Assembly (NCBI GenBank): GCA_022827785.1
Contig: JAJEIM010000001.1
Span: 16,763-80,762 of the forward strand
Direction: 5' to 3'
Length of the DNA stretch: 64,000 nt
From: Acidimicrobiia bacterium
Lineage (GTDB): Bacteria > Actinomycetota > Acidimicrobiia > Spongiisociales > Spongiisociaceae
Shown here: in pieces, positions 27,159 to 37,504 of the stretch
Layout of the letters: each line of letters opens with the position of its first letter
Numbering within the stretch: the stretch's first letter is position 1
Notes under the pieces: model-generated
The model's input: only the letters and a program-made list of their open reading frames with translations
Told to the model about the DNA's origin: nothing
Database searches by the model: none
Position numbers and translations under genes: made by a program

Positions 27159-27974
27159 ATGAGAATCGGATACCAAGGCGAAGGCCTGTCGTACTCGGAC
27201 CAGGTGGCGATCCGGCTGTACCCGGAGTCGAAGCGGGTCGGTTTCAGTAGTTTCGCGCAAGCGTTCCATGCGCTCGGGCAAGGTGATGTGGATCGGCTGG
27301 TGCTACCCATCGAGAACTCCACCATCGGGAGTGTTCTGCCCGTCCTCGATCGTCTGGCCCGTCACCGGGTCTCGATCATCGGCGAGCACCTCATCGAAGT
27401 ACGCCATGCTCTGATCGGCATTCCGGGATCGACCATCGACGGTCTCAGGGAGGTCTGGTCCCATCCCCAAGCCCTCGCACAGGCGGATGACCGCATCGAG
27501 CAGAGAGGATGGAACCCGGTTCCCTTCTACGACACGGCGGGCGCTGTGAGGGCTGTTATGGAGAGCGGAGATCCTGCGGTGGCTGCTCTGGCCCCCCGAC
27601 ACACCGCCCGGCGCCATGGCGGGAAGGTACTCCTCGAGGACTTCCTGGATCGGGATCACAACACCACCCGGTTCGTGATCCTGGCCCCGGACGGTTGGGA
27701 GGTGGGCGAGGACGCCAACAAGACCTCGATGGTGTTCGAGACGGCTCACTCACCCGGTGCGCTGGCTCTAGCACTGACCGAACTCGGCCTGCGAGGCGCC
27801 AACCTGACGCATCTGCAGTCACGGCCCGCGGACGAGGCCTGGAATTACCGGTTCTACGCCGACATGATCCATGACCCCGGCCCTGAGGGAGTGAAGGCCG
27901 TGCTGGAACCCCGTCCGGCCACTCTTGCCGCCTTGCGTGTGCTGGGTACCTACCCGGCGGCCGAGGTGCCCTGA
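27159..27974 (+). CDS. pheA: Prephenate dehydratase
   Basis: 271 residues, monofunctional. Begins with the typical YQGEGLSYSDQVA; the catalytic segment has LPIENSTIGSV and DHNTTRFVIL (T-R-F motif). The C-terminal ACT domain carries GALALALTELGLRGANLTHLQSRP, the Phe-binding (ESRP-like) site, here with Gln in place of Glu. Converts prephenate to phenylpyruvate. A perfect 9-bp hairpin follows the stop. It is unlinked from the aroF-tyrA pair 10 kb downstream. Confidence 0.93.
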   Translation: MRIGYQGEGLSYSDQVAIRLYPESKRVGFSSFAQAFHALGQGDVDRLVLPIENSTIGSVLPVLDRLARHRVSIIGEHLIEVRHALIGIPGSTIDGLREVWSHPQALAQADDRIEQRGWNPVPFYDTAGAVRAVMESGDPAVAALAPRHTARRHGGKVLLEDFLDRDHNTTRFVILAPDGWEVGEDANKTSMVFETAHSPGALALALTELGLRGANLTHLQSRPADEAWNYRFYADMIHDPGPEGVKAVLEPRPATLAALRVLGTYPAAEVP

Positions 27975-27987
27975 TCGCAGATCGGGC

Positions 27988-28012
27988 TCGCCGGGTCTGT
28001 TCAACCCGGCGA
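27988..28012. terminator. Strong hairpin after pheA
   Basis: TCGCCGGGT-N7-ACCCGGCGA, a perfect 9-bp stem with a 7-nt loop, starts 14 nt after the pheA stop. No T-tract follows, which is common in high-GC actinobacteria. Confidence 0.5.
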
Positions 28013-28158
28013 TGGAATGCAGGATGTCGCCTTGGATGCAGCACCAGCGCAGCGCATCCGTGTCCTCGGAAGCGGACCAATGGACACAGCCAGGTGCCGA
28101 GCAGTCGCGCCGTCCCATCGGGCTGCCGAGCCTTGCCGGCAGATGTCCGGCGCCGTAG

Positions 28159-28407
28159 TCAGACAGCGTCCTCATCAAGGCCGACGCTCTCGATGTAGAA
28201 GAGGGCGATGTCCACGGGCCCGCCCGCAGTCTGGATCTCGGCGAAATCGACCCCCACTTCGGTCAGTATTCCGGTGTATGACCTACCGCCGGCCGTGCGG
28301 AGGTGGACCGGATAACTGAGTTGCTCGGCTTCGATGAGCGAATCCCTGAGGGTCCGCCGCAGCAGTGGGGTGCGGGCCGGGGGGCTGGGTTCGTGTGTGG
28401 CACTCAT
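28159..28407 (-). CDS. Small hypothetical protein, possible SH3/Sm-like beta barrel
   Basis: 82 residues. A basic helical N-terminus (TPLLRRTLRDSLIEAEQ) is followed by a strand-rich core (SYPVHLRTAGGRSYTGILTEVGVDFAEIQTAGG) that looks like a five-strand barrel of the Sm or SH3 type. ATG at 28407 is the start that best fits the barrel; a longer frame runs into clpS on the other strand. Divergent from clpS, 97 nt apart. Function unknown. Confidence 0.5.
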   Translation of the reverse strand: MSATHEPSPPARTPLLRRTLRDSLIEAEQLSYPVHLRTAGGRSYTGILTEVGVDFAEIQTAGGPVDIALFYIESVGLDEDAV

Positions 28408-28492
28408 GGCACAAGCGTGACCGCGATCCGGATGAGTTTCAATACCCTTGTGCCCGGCGCGATCAGGACATTCAATGGCCGGCGCTCGGAGA

Positions 28493-28498
28493 TATCCT
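28493..28498 (+). promoter_or_regulatory. -10-like hexamer giving a probable leaderless clpS transcript
   Basis: TATCCT ends 6 nt before the clpS ATG. Confidence 0.4.
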
Positions 28499-28504
28499 GA
28501 GAAC

Positions 28505-28831
28505 ATGAACCTGATCAGGACGGGACACAGTGGGTTGCCGGCTGCCACCATCGCGCCCGAGCGGACCGATGCCCCGGAGGTGGACGATCGAGCCGACCGG
28601 GATCGGGGTTGGAATGTGGTGGTCTGGAACGACCCCGTGAATCTCATGTCCTACGTGGTGCTGGTGTTCCGCCGCGTCTTCGGATACCCGGAGGACAAGG
28701 CGACCCGGCTGATGCTTGAGGTCCACCACGAGGGCCGCTCGATCGTCAGCACAGCGCCCCGCGAAAAGGCCGAGATCGACTGCTACACCTTGCACCGCTA
28801 CGCGCTGTGGGCGACCATCGAACGGGCGTGA
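28505..28831 (+). CDS. clpS: ATP-dependent Clp protease adaptor ClpS
   Basis: 108 residues. After a variable N-terminal extension the core reads WNVVVWNDPVNLMSYVVLVFRRVFG, with the N-degron-binding Asn-Asp pair, then the conserved MLEVHHEGRSIV and EKAEIDCYTLHRYALWATIE. Delivers N-end-rule substrates to ClpCP. Its stop overlaps the next ATG (TGATG), so the two are translationally coupled. Confidence 0.93.
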   Translation: MNLIRTGHSGLPAATIAPERTDAPEVDDRADRDRGWNVVVWNDPVNLMSYVVLVFRRVFGYPEDKATRLMLEVHHEGRSIVSTAPREKAEIDCYTLHRYALWATIERA

Positions 28832-29307
28832 TGGCACGATTCAAGACATTGGCGGATCGCATCGAAATGCGTCCCGTGGGAGACGACCTGGTGGCCCTTT
28901 CCCTCATGCAGGAGGTGCTCGCGTCGATGGGCGACGAGCCCGATGACCCTGCGGCGAGGCGGCTGTCGGTGGCTGCGTACCCGGATGACAAGGATGCGCA
29001 GTCCGAGTACGAACGGCTCATGAACCCGGAGTTGGATCGCCAGCGCCGGATGGACCGGGACGCAGTTGCCTCGGTCCTCAAGGCGGCCGAGAGCGGGACG
29101 GTGCACCTCTCCGCTACGGAGGCTGAGGCGTTGCTGATGGTGCTCAACGAGGCTCGCCTGGCTCTCGGCGCCCGGTTGGGGATCGTGGATGATGGCTGGG
29201 GGTCCGATGAGGGACGGGCATCCGATCCGGTCGCGCTGCTCCTCCGGTACCTGACCGGGTACCAGGACGAGCTGATTCGCGTGCTGGCGGAGCGGCTCGA
29301 GACCTGA
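28831..29307 (+). CDS. DUF2017 protein paired with ClpS
   Basis: 158 residues, helical, with VARFKTLADRIEMRPVG-type start and a C-terminal RLALGARLGI...YLTGYQDELIRVLAERL. DUF2017 proteins habitually follow clpS in Actinobacteria, and the 1-nt stop/start overlap (28831) supports a shared role. The family has no established biochemical function; modulation of ClpS or Clp protease is an inference. Confidence 0.82.
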   Translation: MARFKTLADRIEMRPVGDDLVALSLMQEVLASMGDEPDDPAARRLSVAAYPDDKDAQSEYERLMNPELDRQRRMDRDAVASVLKAAESGTVHLSATEAEALLMVLNEARLALGARLGIVDDGWGSDEGRASDPVALLLRYLTGYQDELIRVLAERLET

Positions 29308-29434
29308 ATTCTAGATTCGGGTTGCTAGTCTGTAGTTGGTAGTGGATGCCAGCGCTAACATACGAACACGAACTAACGGCTAAGAACTAGTCATCTAGGA
29401 TCCTTCGTTATCCATGACCGCCTAGGAGGTACGG

Positions 29435-30298
29435 GTGACGAGGGACATTCTCTACGGGATCTGCACCGATCAGTCGCTGCCCTATCGCACCCTCGTGGAC
29501 CGGTGGCGGTACTACGAGGAGCTGGGGTTCGACAGCGTCTGGGATTGCGACCACTTCATGCGTCCCAGCGATCCCACCGCCGACTATTTCGAGGGTTGGA
29601 CGCTCCTGGCCGCCATGGCGGCGGTCACCAGCCGGATCCGGGTCGGTTGCCTGGTCGCCAGCAACACCTTCCGCCATCCGGCCCTGCTGGCCCAGCAGGC
29701 CATCACCATCGACCACGTTTCCGATGGCCGCCTGGAGGTGGGCATCGGAGCCGGATGGTTCGTGGAGGAACACGAGCGTATCGGGTTGCCGTTCGGCGAA
29801 CCCGGCGAGCTGGTGGACAGGTTTCACGAGGCGGTCGAGGTGGTCGATTCACTGCTTCGAGGCGAGGCCACCACCTACCAGGGTCGGCACTACCGGCTCC
29901 GAGGAGCGCGCCTGCGGCCTCAACCCATGCAGAGGCCCAGGCCGCCGTTCACGATGGGCGCCCACCGGCCCCGCATGTTGCGGATATGCGCCAGGTTCGC
30001 CGACCGCTGGAACTCGTACGGGACCGTCGCCGAGATGGCGGAGCGCAACCGGATTCTCGACGAGGCCTGCCTGGAGATCGGGCGCGACCCGGGGGAGATC
30101 ATCAGGTCTTTCTACGGATGGATCCCCAACCTGACCACCGTGGGAATGCCCGATCCGTGGACCGGTCCGGAGGCGTTCCTAGAGGTGGTGGGCCGCTACG
30201 CGGAGGTCGGGGTGAACGAGTTCATCTTCGATCAGCCCCGTGCCGACCAGCTGGAGAATGCGGCAGAGATCGCCGCCCAGGTTCTGACCGACCGCTAG
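29435..30298 (+). CDS. Luciferase-like monooxygenase family, probably F420-dependent oxidoreductase
   Basis: 287 residues of a TIM-barrel flavin/F420 enzyme. Landmarks are [14 protein letters not shown] near residue 30, [23 protein letters not shown] near 70, [18 protein letters not shown] near 100 and [24 protein letters not shown] near 170. The actinobacterial background favours coenzyme F420 over FMN. GTG at 29435 follows AGGAGG. The 127-nt region upstream is AT-rich and rich in CTAG tetranucleotides, unlike its surroundings. Substrate unknown. Confidence 0.82.
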   Translation: MTRDILYGICTDQSLPYRTLVDRWRYYEELGFDSVWDCDHFMRPSDPTADYFEGWTLLAAMAAVTSRIRVGCLVASNTFRHPALLAQQAITIDHVSDGRLEVGIGAGWFVEEHERIGLPFGEPGELVDRFHEAVEVVDSLLRGEATTYQGRHYRLRGARLRPQPMQRPRPPFTMGAHRPRMLRICARFADRWNSYGTVAEMAERNRILDEACLEIGRDPGEIIRSFYGWIPNLTTVGMPDPWTGPEAFLEVVGRYAEVGVNEFIFDQPRADQLENAAEIAAQVLTDR

Positions 30299-30429
30299 CC
30301 CCCCGATCCCCCCTTCCCCAGTGGCTCCACTCTCCGGGGCGGGAGGGTCAAAACACCGGCTCGTCTCGACACGAAACCGGCGATTTTGATACCGTCTGGG
30401 TAGCCAGCCGCTTCGAAAGGAGACCCTGT

Positions 30430-30927
30430 ATGAAGGTGTCCATGTCGGTCAACGGGAAGCAGGTCTCGGGGGATGCCGAACCCCGTACGCTGCTGGTCCA
30501 TTTCTTACGTGACACCCTGGGGTTGACGGGTACCCATGTGGGATGCGAGTCGTCCTATTGCGGTGCCTGCACGATCAGCCTCGACGGAAAGGCGGTGCTC
30601 TCCTGCACCATGCTGGCCGCCCAGGCCGACGGTGCGGACATCACCACCGTGGAGGGTCTGGCCAGCAACGGCGAGCTGCATCCGGTTCAGGAGGGCTTCT
30701 GGGAGCGCCACGGCCTCCAGTGCGGCTTCTGCACCCCCGGCATGATCATGTCGGCCGTGACCCTCCTCGAAGAGAACCCGGAACCATCGGAAGACGAGAT
30801 CCGGCAGGGGATCGAAGGCAACCTGTGCCGCTGCACCGGATACCACAACATCGTGCGGGCCATCGAGTACGCGGGCGCCAAGATGCGCGGCGAAGAGCCT
30901 GCCCCGGCTGAATGGGAGAACGCATGA
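30430..30927 (+). CDS. coxS: Molybdenum hydroxylase small [2Fe-2S] subunit (CoxS-like)
   Basis: 165 residues. Plant-type cluster C39-x4-C44-x2-C47-x11-C59 and the second cluster C98-x2-C101-x31-C133-x-C135 are intact. It relays electrons from the molybdenum site to FAD in CO dehydrogenase/xanthine dehydrogenase enzymes. ATG at 30430 follows AAAGGAGA. The stop overlaps the coxL start by 4 nt. First gene of a coxSLM-DE-xdhC-mocA run. Confidence 0.93.
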   Translation: MKVSMSVNGKQVSGDAEPRTLLVHFLRDTLGLTGTHVGCESSYCGACTISLDGKAVLSCTMLAAQADGADITTVEGLASNGELHPVQEGFWERHGLQCGFCTPGMIMSAVTLLEENPEPSEDEIRQGIEGNLCRCTGYHNIVRAIEYAGAKMRGEEPAPAEWENA

Positions 30928-33299
30928 GCTCGACAAGTGTGCTGGGCGGCGTGGTACGGCGCCGGGAGGATCCGGCCCTGATCCAGGGACGGGGCCGCTA
31001 CACGGATGATGTCAAGCTGGCCGCTACCGCCCACGTGGCGTTCGTTCGTAGCCCCTACGCACATGCCCAGGTCGGGTCGGTCGACACCTCGGCCGCCGCG
31101 GCGATGGAAGGCGTGCTGGCGGTATACACGGCGGCGGACACCGACCACCTCGGCCCGCTCATCGCCCAGGTTCCGGTAGGGGCGCTGCGGCCCCTCCTGA
31201 ACAGCGGAACGGTCAAGCACGTCGGCGAGGCCGTGGCCATGGTGGTGGCGGAGGACCCCTACGTGGCCAAGGACGCCGCAGACGCCGTCGAGGTCGACTA
31301 CGACCCCTTGCCGGCGGTGGTGGACCTCAAGCATTCGCTTAGTGACGAGGTTCCGGTCCATGAAGGAGCATCCAACACCCTGATTTCGTGGGTCGGGCCC
31401 TTCGGAGCGGACGAGGCGGCGCTGGCCGAGTTGCAGCAGGGTATCGAGGCCGCCAAGCAACGGGATGATGCGGTGGTCGTATCGCAGGAGATGACGAACC
31501 AGCGGCTCATTCCGGTGCCAATCGAGCCCCGCTCGGTGATGGCCGACTACCAGGCGGGATACGACCGGTTCGACATCTACTCGTCCACGCAGATCCCCTC
31601 GGCGCTGGCGGGCGCGATCGGCAAGTACTTCGGTATGAGCATGAACCAGGTAACCGTCAAGGCCATGGAGGTCGGCGGCGGGTTCGGCTGCAAGCTCAAC
31701 GTGTACAACGACGAGGTGCTGGTGGCATTCGCATCCAAGCATCTGGGTCGTCCGGTGAAGTGGACCGAGACCCGCCGGGAGGCGGCCAACTCCACCATCC
31801 AGGGTCGCGGTTGGGTGGCTACTGCCACGGTGACAGGCACCGAGGACGGCGAGATCCTCGGGTTCGAACTGGAGGGCATCGCCGATATGGGCGCCTACAG
31901 CCAGAACTTCACCGTCGCCATCCCGTTCCTCGGGTTGTTCGTCGGATCGGGCCAGTACGGCTTCCCGACCTACTGGAAGATGGACTGCGTCACCACCCAC
32001 ACGATGACCACCGACGCGTACCGCGGGGCGGGCAGGCCGGAGGCCGCTTACTACCTGGAGCGGATCATCGACATGTACGCCCGCCGCATCGGGATGGATC
32101 CGGCGGACGTGCGGCGCAAGAACTACATCTCGTCTAGCGAGTTCCCCGGGGCGGTGTCCCCGATGGGGTTCCCGATGGACACGGGCGACTACGCCACCAA
32201 CCTGGACGCGGCCCTGGAGACGGCCGGATGGTCGGACCTGCTGGCCGAGCGGGATGCCGCCCGGGCCGAAGGCCGCTACGTCGGCGTCGGGCTGGCCACC
32301 TACGTGGAGGTGTGTGGCTTCGGCCCGTCTGGTCTGGTGGATCTCGGCTTCTCGTGGGCCGAGTACCAGATGCCGTCGGCCTTCAACGGCTCCAGCCTGG
32401 TGAGGGTGCATCCGGACGGGTCGGCCACCGTGTCGATCGGGACCGGACCATCCGGCCAGGGTCACCAGACCACCTGGGCGCAGATCGTCGGCGACGGTCT
32501 CGGCCTGGACGTCGAACGGATACGGGTGATCCATGGCGACACCGAGGAGGCCCCGCCGAGCATCGGGACGTTCGGATCCAGGTCGGCGGCGGTCGACGGC
32601 GCCGCCTGCTACGAGGCTACCGGGAAGGTGCGGGCGAAGGCGGCCCGGATCGCCGCCCACATGCTTGAGGCGTCCGAGGAGGACATCGAGTTCGCCGACG
32701 GCGGCGCCCATGTGGCGGGCGCTCCCGACAGTTCGGTGAGTTGGGGCGAGATCGCGGCGTGCGCCTACCAGCCCCACCGCCTGCCGGAGGGCTTGGAGGG
32801 AGGTCTGGAGGCGCATGCCATCTTCAGTCCCGGCAACGCCACTTGGCCGTTCGGGACCCACATCGCGGTAGTGGAGGTGGATCCTGACACGGGTGACGTG
32901 GACCTGCTCCGTTACATCGGAATGGACGACTGCGGAAACGTGATCAGCCCGATGATCGTTGACGGACAGATCCACGGCGGTATCGCGCAGGGGATCGGTC
33001 AGGCCATGTTCGAGGATGCGGTGTACGACGCCGACGGCAACCTTCTGTCGGGGTCGCTCGTGGACTACATCCTTCCCACCGCGTCCGACTTGCCGTCGTT
33101 CGAGTTGGACAGGACCGTCACGCCCACCGACGTCAATCCACTGGGCGTGAAGGGCATCGGCGAGGCCGGCACCATCGGCTCCGCACACACTGTTGTGAAC
33201 GCGGTGGTCGACGCGCTCGAACCACTCGGCGTGACCCACATCGACATGCCGCTCCGACCCAGACGGGTCTGGCAGGCCATCCAGGACGCCCGGGCTTAG
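30924..33299 (+). CDS. Molybdenum hydroxylase large subunit, form II CoxL-like
   Basis: 791 residues. N-terminal [24 protein letters not shown] and the molybdopterin-binding domains are typical. The active-site loop reads AYRGAGR (near residue 365), the form II signature, rather than AYxCSFR of form I CO dehydrogenase that holds the copper-ligating Cys. EVGGGFGCK and the C-terminal [11 protein letters not shown], with the catalytic Glu, are present. CO oxidation is not certain for form II enzymes; purine or other heterocyclic or aldehyde substrates are equally possible. Order S-L-M differs from the M-S-L of classical cox operons. Confidence 0.9.
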   Translation: MSSTSVLGGVVRRREDPALIQGRGRYTDDVKLAATAHVAFVRSPYAHAQVGSVDTSAAAAMEGVLAVYTAADTDHLGPLIAQVPVGALRPLLNSGTVKHVGEAVAMVVAEDPYVAKDAADAVEVDYDPLPAVVDLKHSLSDEVPVHEGASNTLISWVGPFGADEAALAELQQGIEAAKQRDDAVVVSQEMTNQRLIPVPIEPRSVMADYQAGYDRFDIYSSTQIPSALAGAIGKYFGMSMNQVTVKAMEVGGGFGCKLNVYNDEVLVAFASKHLGRPVKWTETRREAANSTIQGRGWVATATVTGTEDGEILGFELEGIADMGAYSQNFTVAIPFLGLFVGSGQYGFPTYWKMDCVTTHTMTTDAYRGAGRPEAAYYLERIIDMYARRIGMDPADVRRKNYISSSEFPGAVSPMGFPMDTGDYATNLDAALETAGWSDLLAERDAARAEGRYVGVGLATYVEVCGFGPSGLVDLGFSWAEYQMPSAFNGSSLVRVHPDGSATVSIGTGPSGQGHQTTWAQIVGDGLGLDVERIRVIHGDTEEAPPSIGTFGSRSAAVDGAACYEATGKVRAKAARIAAHMLEASEEDIEFADGGAHVAGAPDSSVSWGEIAACAYQPHRLPEGLEGGLEAHAIFSPGNATWPFGTHIAVVEVDPDTGDVDLLRYIGMDDCGNVISPMIVDGQIHGGIAQGIGQAMFEDAVYDADGNLLSGSLVDYILPTASDLPSFELDRTVTPTDVNPLGVKGIGEAGTIGSAHTVVNAVVDALEPLGVTHIDMPLRPRRVWQAIQDARA

Positions 33300-33312
33300 A
33301 GAGGAGGATCCC

Positions 33313-34179
33313 ATGTATCCACGAGAGTTCGAATACATTGCGCCCTCCGATCTGGACGAGGCGCTGGCGGCCCTTGACGCCAACCCGGGCGCCAAGGTCC
33401 TGGCGGGCGGTATGAGCCTTCTGCCGATGATGAAGATGCGCCTGCTGTCACCGGATGCGGTGGTGGACATCGGCCGGATCGCCGGGTTGGATCAGATATC
33501 CGACAACGGAGATTCCATCTCGATAGGAGCGTTGGTGACGCATGCTGAGGTGGCTGCAAGCGACCTGGTCATGGAACACGGTGCGGCGCTGGCAACCGCG
33601 GCCTCCTGGACAGGGGATAGGCAGGTCCGGAACCGGGGCACATGCTGCGGGTCCCTGGTCCATGCTGACGTTGCGGCCGATCAACCGGTGGCCGCGCTGG
33701 CGCTGGCCGCCACCATGGTTGCGGTCTCCTCCTCGGGAACCCGTGAGATCGCGGCGGCGGACTTCTTCGTGGACACGATGATGTCGGCGCTGGAGCCCAA
33801 CGAGATCCTCACCGAGGTACGGATCCCGAAGGCGGGACCGGGCACGGCATCGGCCTATGACAAGCTGGGCCGCCGGGGGGGCCACACCGACTACGCGGTT
33901 GCTGGCGTGGCGGCATCCGTTACCCGTTCCAACGGCTCGATCAGCGCCGCGACGGTGGCAGTGACCGGGGTGGGCAGCAAGCCTGTGCTGGTGGGCGAAG
34001 TAGCGGACGCGCTGGTCGGTTCCGACGGTTCGGAGGCTGCTGTCGAGGCCGCGGCCGCTCATGCGACGTGCGGGATCGAGGTGTTGGAGGATCTTTACGG
34101 GTCGGTCGCCTACAAGACCCACCTGGCCCAGGTGTTCACCGCCCGGGCCGTCAACGCCGCCCTGAGCGCCGCCGGGTAG
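33313..34179 (+). CDS. coxM: Molybdenum hydroxylase FAD-binding subunit (CoxM-like)
   Basis: 288 residues. FAD motifs [14 protein letters not shown] (AGG) near residue 35 and the [16 protein letters not shown] loop (family TIGGxxxxADPxxD) near 114 are visible. The substitution [12 protein letters not shown] for TIGGNLAHADPA is notable but retains the pattern. Passes electrons from the [2Fe-2S] subunit to a quinone or other acceptor. ATG at 33313 follows AGAGGAGG, 13 nt after coxL. Confidence 0.9.
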   Translation: MYPREFEYIAPSDLDEALAALDANPGAKVLAGGMSLLPMMKMRLLSPDAVVDIGRIAGLDQISDNGDSISIGALVTHAEVAASDLVMEHGAALATAASWTGDRQVRNRGTCCGSLVHADVAADQPVAALALAATMVAVSSSGTREIAAADFFVDTMMSALEPNEILTEVRIPKAGPGTASAYDKLGRRGGHTDYAVAGVAASVTRSNGSISAATVAVTGVGSKPVLVGEVADALVGSDGSEAAVEAAAAHATCGIEVLEDLYGSVAYKTHLAQVFTARAVNAALSAAG

Positions 34180-34294
34180 GTTTTCCCGAAGGGAAGTACG
34201 TCCCGGGGCGCGCTTGCTCCGCGGGTCTCTCCCGTGCGTGTGGCGCCGTGGGTTGATGCGGTCCCGGGCTCTCCGTCGGCACCATGCGGGCGTG

Positions 34295-34300
34295 TAACCT
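34295..34300 (+). promoter_or_regulatory. -10-like hexamer giving a probable leaderless coxD transcript
   Basis: TAACCT ends 6 nt before the coxD ATG, so the maturation genes may have their own promoter. Confidence 0.4.
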
Positions 34301-34306
34301 GGCGGA

Positions 34307-35191
34307 ATGATTCCCGACACTGTCGAAGACGTCGCCGCGGCGCTGGCCACCCAGCGCTACGTGGCGGACCGGTCCCTGGCGGTGACCATCCACCTGTCCC
34401 TCCAGCTCGGACGTCCTTTGTTTCTGGAGGGGGAGGCCGGAGTCGGCAAGACCGAGGTCGCCAAGGTACTGGCCGCCATCCTCGATCAGCCCCTCATCCG
34501 CCTCCAGTGCTACGAGGGCCTTGACGCCGGGCACGCCCTCTACGAGTGGGACTACGCCCGCCAGATGCTGGCGATCCGGCTGATCGAAGCTCGTGGCGAG
34601 GGCGGAGGCGCAGCGATTTCCGACATCATGAGCCGCGAGTACCTGATCGCGAGGCCGCTGCTCGAGGCCGTGGAGATGGCTGCTCACGGGTCCCGGCCGG
34701 TCCTGCTGATCGACGAGCTCGATCGGGCCGATGAGGAGTTCGAGGCTTACCTGTTGGAACTGCTGTCGGATTTCCAAGTGACCATTCCGGAGATCGGTAC
34801 GGTGGCCGCCCAGGATCCCCCCGTGGTGGTGATCACCTCCAACCGCACCCGTGAGATCCACGACGCCCTGAAGCGCCGGTGCCTGTATCACTGGATCGAC
34901 TATCCGAGCTTCGAGAGGGAGATGGAGATCGTCACGGCCAAGGTGCCCGGTATCGACCAGGCCCTCGCCGCCGACCTGGCCCGGGCGATGGAGAAGCTGC
35001 GGAACCTGGACCTGTTCAAGCCCCCCGGGATTGCCGAGACGCTGGACTGGGCCGCCGCCCTGAACGTACTGGGTGCCGAGGTGCTGTCGCCCGAGGCGGC
35101 CGGCGACACGCTGGGGGTGATTCTGAAGTACGAGGAGGACATCGAACGGGTGCGCACTGCAGGGGTCGGGGGCCTGCTCGTAGCCGGTTGA
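34307..35191 (+). CDS. coxD: MoxR-type AAA+ ATPase (CoxD-like)
   Basis: 294 residues. Walker A EGEAGVGKTEV near residue 45, Walker B LLIDELDRADEEFEAYLLELL and sensor VITSNRTREIHDALKRR are present. CoxD unfolds or remodels the apo-CoxSLM complex during insertion of the active-site metal and sulfur in CO dehydrogenase maturation. The next gene encodes the VWA partner 7 nt downstream, the usual MoxR-VWA pairing. Confidence 0.88.
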   Translation: MIPDTVEDVAAALATQRYVADRSLAVTIHLSLQLGRPLFLEGEAGVGKTEVAKVLAAILDQPLIRLQCYEGLDAGHALYEWDYARQMLAIRLIEARGEGGGAAISDIMSREYLIARPLLEAVEMAAHGSRPVLLIDELDRADEEFEAYLLELLSDFQVTIPEIGTVAAQDPPVVVITSNRTREIHDALKRRCLYHWIDYPSFEREMEIVTAKVPGIDQALAADLARAMEKLRNLDLFKPPGIAETLDWAAALNVLGAEVLSPEAAGDTLGVILKYEEDIERVRTAGVGGLLVAG

Positions 35192-35198
35192 TTCCCTG

Positions 35199-36368
35199 AT
35201 GGCCGTCGGTGTGTTCGCCCAGAACGTGATCCACTTCGCGCGCTACCTGCGCGCCAAGGGCCTCGAGGTCGACCCGCGTTCCGGCATGGAGTTGCTCACC
35301 TCGGCCCACGTCCTGGGTCTCGAGGATGTCAGGGACATCAGGTGCGGGTTCCGATCGCTGGTGGTAACCCGGCCTGATCAGCTACCGGTGTTCGAGGAGG
35401 CGTTCGACCTGTTCTTCGGGTCAGGGGGGCGGAAGCGGCATTCCGTGGAGGCGGAGCCGGACCGGATGGTGCAGTCCTACCTCCCCGTGTTCACCGCGGC
35501 GGGCCGGCTCGACGACGAGGAGCCGGAGGACAGCAGCGAACAGATGGGGGCTTCCCACGCGGAGCGTCTCGGCACCCGTGACTTCGGCCAGCTGACTCCC
35601 GACGAGATGGCCGAGGTGAGAAGGCTGATCTCTCGTATGGTATGGAGGCCTGCCGAGGCCTTGAGCCGCCGCTGGATGGCCGACTCGATGGGACGCCGTC
35701 CCGACATGCGGAGGACTTTGCGGAATGCGGTCGGTCCTCGCGGCGAGCTACTGGAGATGGAGTTCCGGTCCCGCAAGCCTCGCCGGCGCCCGCTGGTGAT
35801 CATCGCGGACGTGAGCGGATCGATGGAGAAATACGTGGAGCTGTTGCTGTACTTCGCCCATTCCGCTCCGGCCCGGATGGGCCGGGTCGAGACCTTCGTG
35901 TTCTCCACCCGGCTGACCCGCATCACCCACGAACTCCGGAGGCGGGATCCGGCCATGGCGCTCCGCCTGGTGGCAGGCCGTGTCCATGACTGGTCGGGCG
36001 GCACGCGGATCGGAGAGGCTCTGGCAACCTACAATCGGCTCTGGAGTCGAAGGGTGGCGAGAGGCGGTCCGATCGGAATGATCATCAGCGACGGATGGGA
36101 CCGCGGGGATCCGGATCTGCTGCGCCAGGAGATGGCGCGATTCTCGCGCTCCGTCCATCGAACCATCTGGTTGAATCCCCTGGCGGGGCGCAAGGGGTAC
36201 GCGCCGGAGACGCGGGGACTCAAGGCGGCGTTGCCGTACGTAGACGACTTCCTGCCCGCCGCCCGGTTGGTCGATCTGGCGGGAGTCGTCAGACTCCTAG
36301 AGTCGATACCGCCCCAACCGAGCCAGGCCGCAGGCCGATCATCAACAAGAGGAGCCCGGGCATCATGA
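35199..36368 (+). CDS. coxE: VWA-domain maturation protein (CoxE-like)
   Basis: 389 residues, COG3552 type. N-terminal helical domain, then a VWA domain from about residue 190 with the MIDAS motif DVSGSME and the downstream Thr/Asp elements ([21 protein letters not shown]). Works with the MoxR ATPase in cofactor maturation of molybdenum hydroxylases. It overlaps the next gene's ATG by 4 nt. Confidence 0.87.
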   Translation: MAVGVFAQNVIHFARYLRAKGLEVDPRSGMELLTSAHVLGLEDVRDIRCGFRSLVVTRPDQLPVFEEAFDLFFGSGGRKRHSVEAEPDRMVQSYLPVFTAAGRLDDEEPEDSSEQMGASHAERLGTRDFGQLTPDEMAEVRRLISRMVWRPAEALSRRWMADSMGRRPDMRRTLRNAVGPRGELLEMEFRSRKPRRRPLVIIADVSGSMEKYVELLLYFAHSAPARMGRVETFVFSTRLTRITHELRRRDPAMALRLVAGRVHDWSGGTRIGEALATYNRLWSRRVARGGPIGMIISDGWDRGDPDLLRQEMARFSRSVHRTIWLNPLAGRKGYAPETRGLKAALPYVDDFLPAARLVDLAGVVRLLESIPPQPSQAAGRSSTRGARAS

Positions 36369-36673
36369 AGGATGCGCTGAGTGTCTACAGCCGATGGATC
36401 GAAGAAGGCAAACAGGTCGCGGTGGCGACGGTGGTGCGGGTCAAGGGCTCGGCACCCCGGCCCGAGGGAGCCAAATTCCTGGTGTCATCCGACGGTGACA
36501 TGGAGGGCTCGGTCAGCGGCGGATGCGTCGAGAACGACGTGTTCCTGCACGCTCAGGAGGTGCTCGCCACAGGAGAACCACGCCTGGTGACCTACGGCAT
36601 CGCCGACGAAGACGCCTTTGAGGTCGGCCTGGCATGCGGAGGGACCATCCAGGTGCTGGTCGAGAAATGGTGA
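36365..36673 (+). CDS. XdhC/CoxI family protein, N-terminal domain only
   Basis: 102 residues comprising the XdhC_CoxI domain: [29 protein letters not shown], then [12 protein letters not shown] with the conserved Cys, and a C-terminal [14 protein letters not shown]. In most organisms this is fused to a Rossmann domain; here the Rossmann part is the next gene, overlapping by 7 nt. XdhC binds molybdenum cofactor and helps insert its sulfurated form. Confidence 0.83.
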   Translation: MKDALSVYSRWIEEGKQVAVATVVRVKGSAPRPEGAKFLVSSDGDMEGSVSGGCVENDVFLHAQEVLATGEPRLVTYGIADEDAFEVGLACGGTIQVLVEKW

Positions 36674-37455
36674 CCACCCAGTTGGAGGCGGTCCGGAGCC
36701 TCGTAGAGCGAGAGCGGCTGGGGGCGGTCATTACTGTTGTCGAGGGCCCCGCCATCGGGGCCAAGGCGGTGCTGGATGGGGCGGACGGGCTGGTGGCCGG
36801 GACGATTCCCGGCGAGATACTCGATGCCGTGATCGCCGATGCGGCCAGCCTGATGGGCCGCGAGCAGAACCGTACCCTCGGATACGGGGAGCACGAGGTC
36901 TACATCGAAACTGTGGCACCCCAGCCCCGGCTCCTGATCATCGGCGCCGTTCATATCGCGCAGGAGCTATGCCGGATAGCCCACAGCCTGGGCTTCAGGG
37001 TCATCGTCAACGATGCCCGTCCGTTCTTCACGACGCCGGAGCGCTTTCCCGAGGCGGATCAGGTGATCGTCGGGTGGCCGGGAGAGGTCGCCGACCAACT
37101 GGACATCGACGGCCGTACCTATGTGGTGATGCTCAGCCATGACGCCCGGTTCGAGGATCCGGTCCTGCCTCTCGTGCTACCCAGCGACGCCAGGTACATC
37201 GGGGTGATGGGAAGTCGCCGCACCCATCGGCGGCGGGTGGATCGGCTGCGGAAGGCCGGGTTCCCTGAGGATCAGATCGCTCGGATCCGCGGTCCGGTCG
37301 GGCTCGACATCGGCGCCGAGCAACCCGGCGAGGTGGCCATATCCATCCTGGCGGAGATGATCCAGGTCCGGTACGGATCGGGTACGGGGGAGTCCCTCGT
37401 CGGACGGAAGGGCCGCGTCCACCTTCAACGTACGGAGGACGCCGGAGACCTATGA
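36667..37455 (+). CDS. xdhC: XdhC Rossmann-domain protein
   Basis: 262 residues. N-terminal XdhC-like segment ([14 protein letters not shown]..) followed by the Rossmann domain [22 protein letters not shown] and the C-terminal signature [42 protein letters not shown] at 36667 overlaps the preceding stop. Together the two proteins make a split XdhC, with extra duplication of the first domain. Confidence 0.86.
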   Translation: MVTTQLEAVRSLVERERLGAVITVVEGPAIGAKAVLDGADGLVAGTIPGEILDAVIADAASLMGREQNRTLGYGEHEVYIETVAPQPRLLIIGAVHIAQELCRIAHSLGFRVIVNDARPFFTTPERFPEADQVIVGWPGEVADQLDIDGRTYVVMLSHDARFEDPVLPLVLPSDARYIGVMGSRRTHRRRVDRLRKAGFPEDQIARIRGPVGLDIGAEQPGEVAISILAEMIQVRYGSGTGESLVGRKGRVHLQRTEDAGDL

Positions 37456-37504
37456 CCGCTCCTGGTCAGGTTGTGGCCGATCATCAACCCGCGTTCGCTC
37501 GGCC

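Noticed and set aside
30924..33299. Form I CO dehydrogenase large subunit
   Set aside because: The active-site loop is AYRGAGR, not AYxCSFR, so CO oxidation cannot be claimed.
30687..33470. Very long open frame on the minus strand across coxL
   Set aside because: It is antisense to a clear molybdenum hydroxylase with intact motifs. Long antisense frames are expected at this GC content, and its translation is low-complexity His/Arg/Gly-rich.
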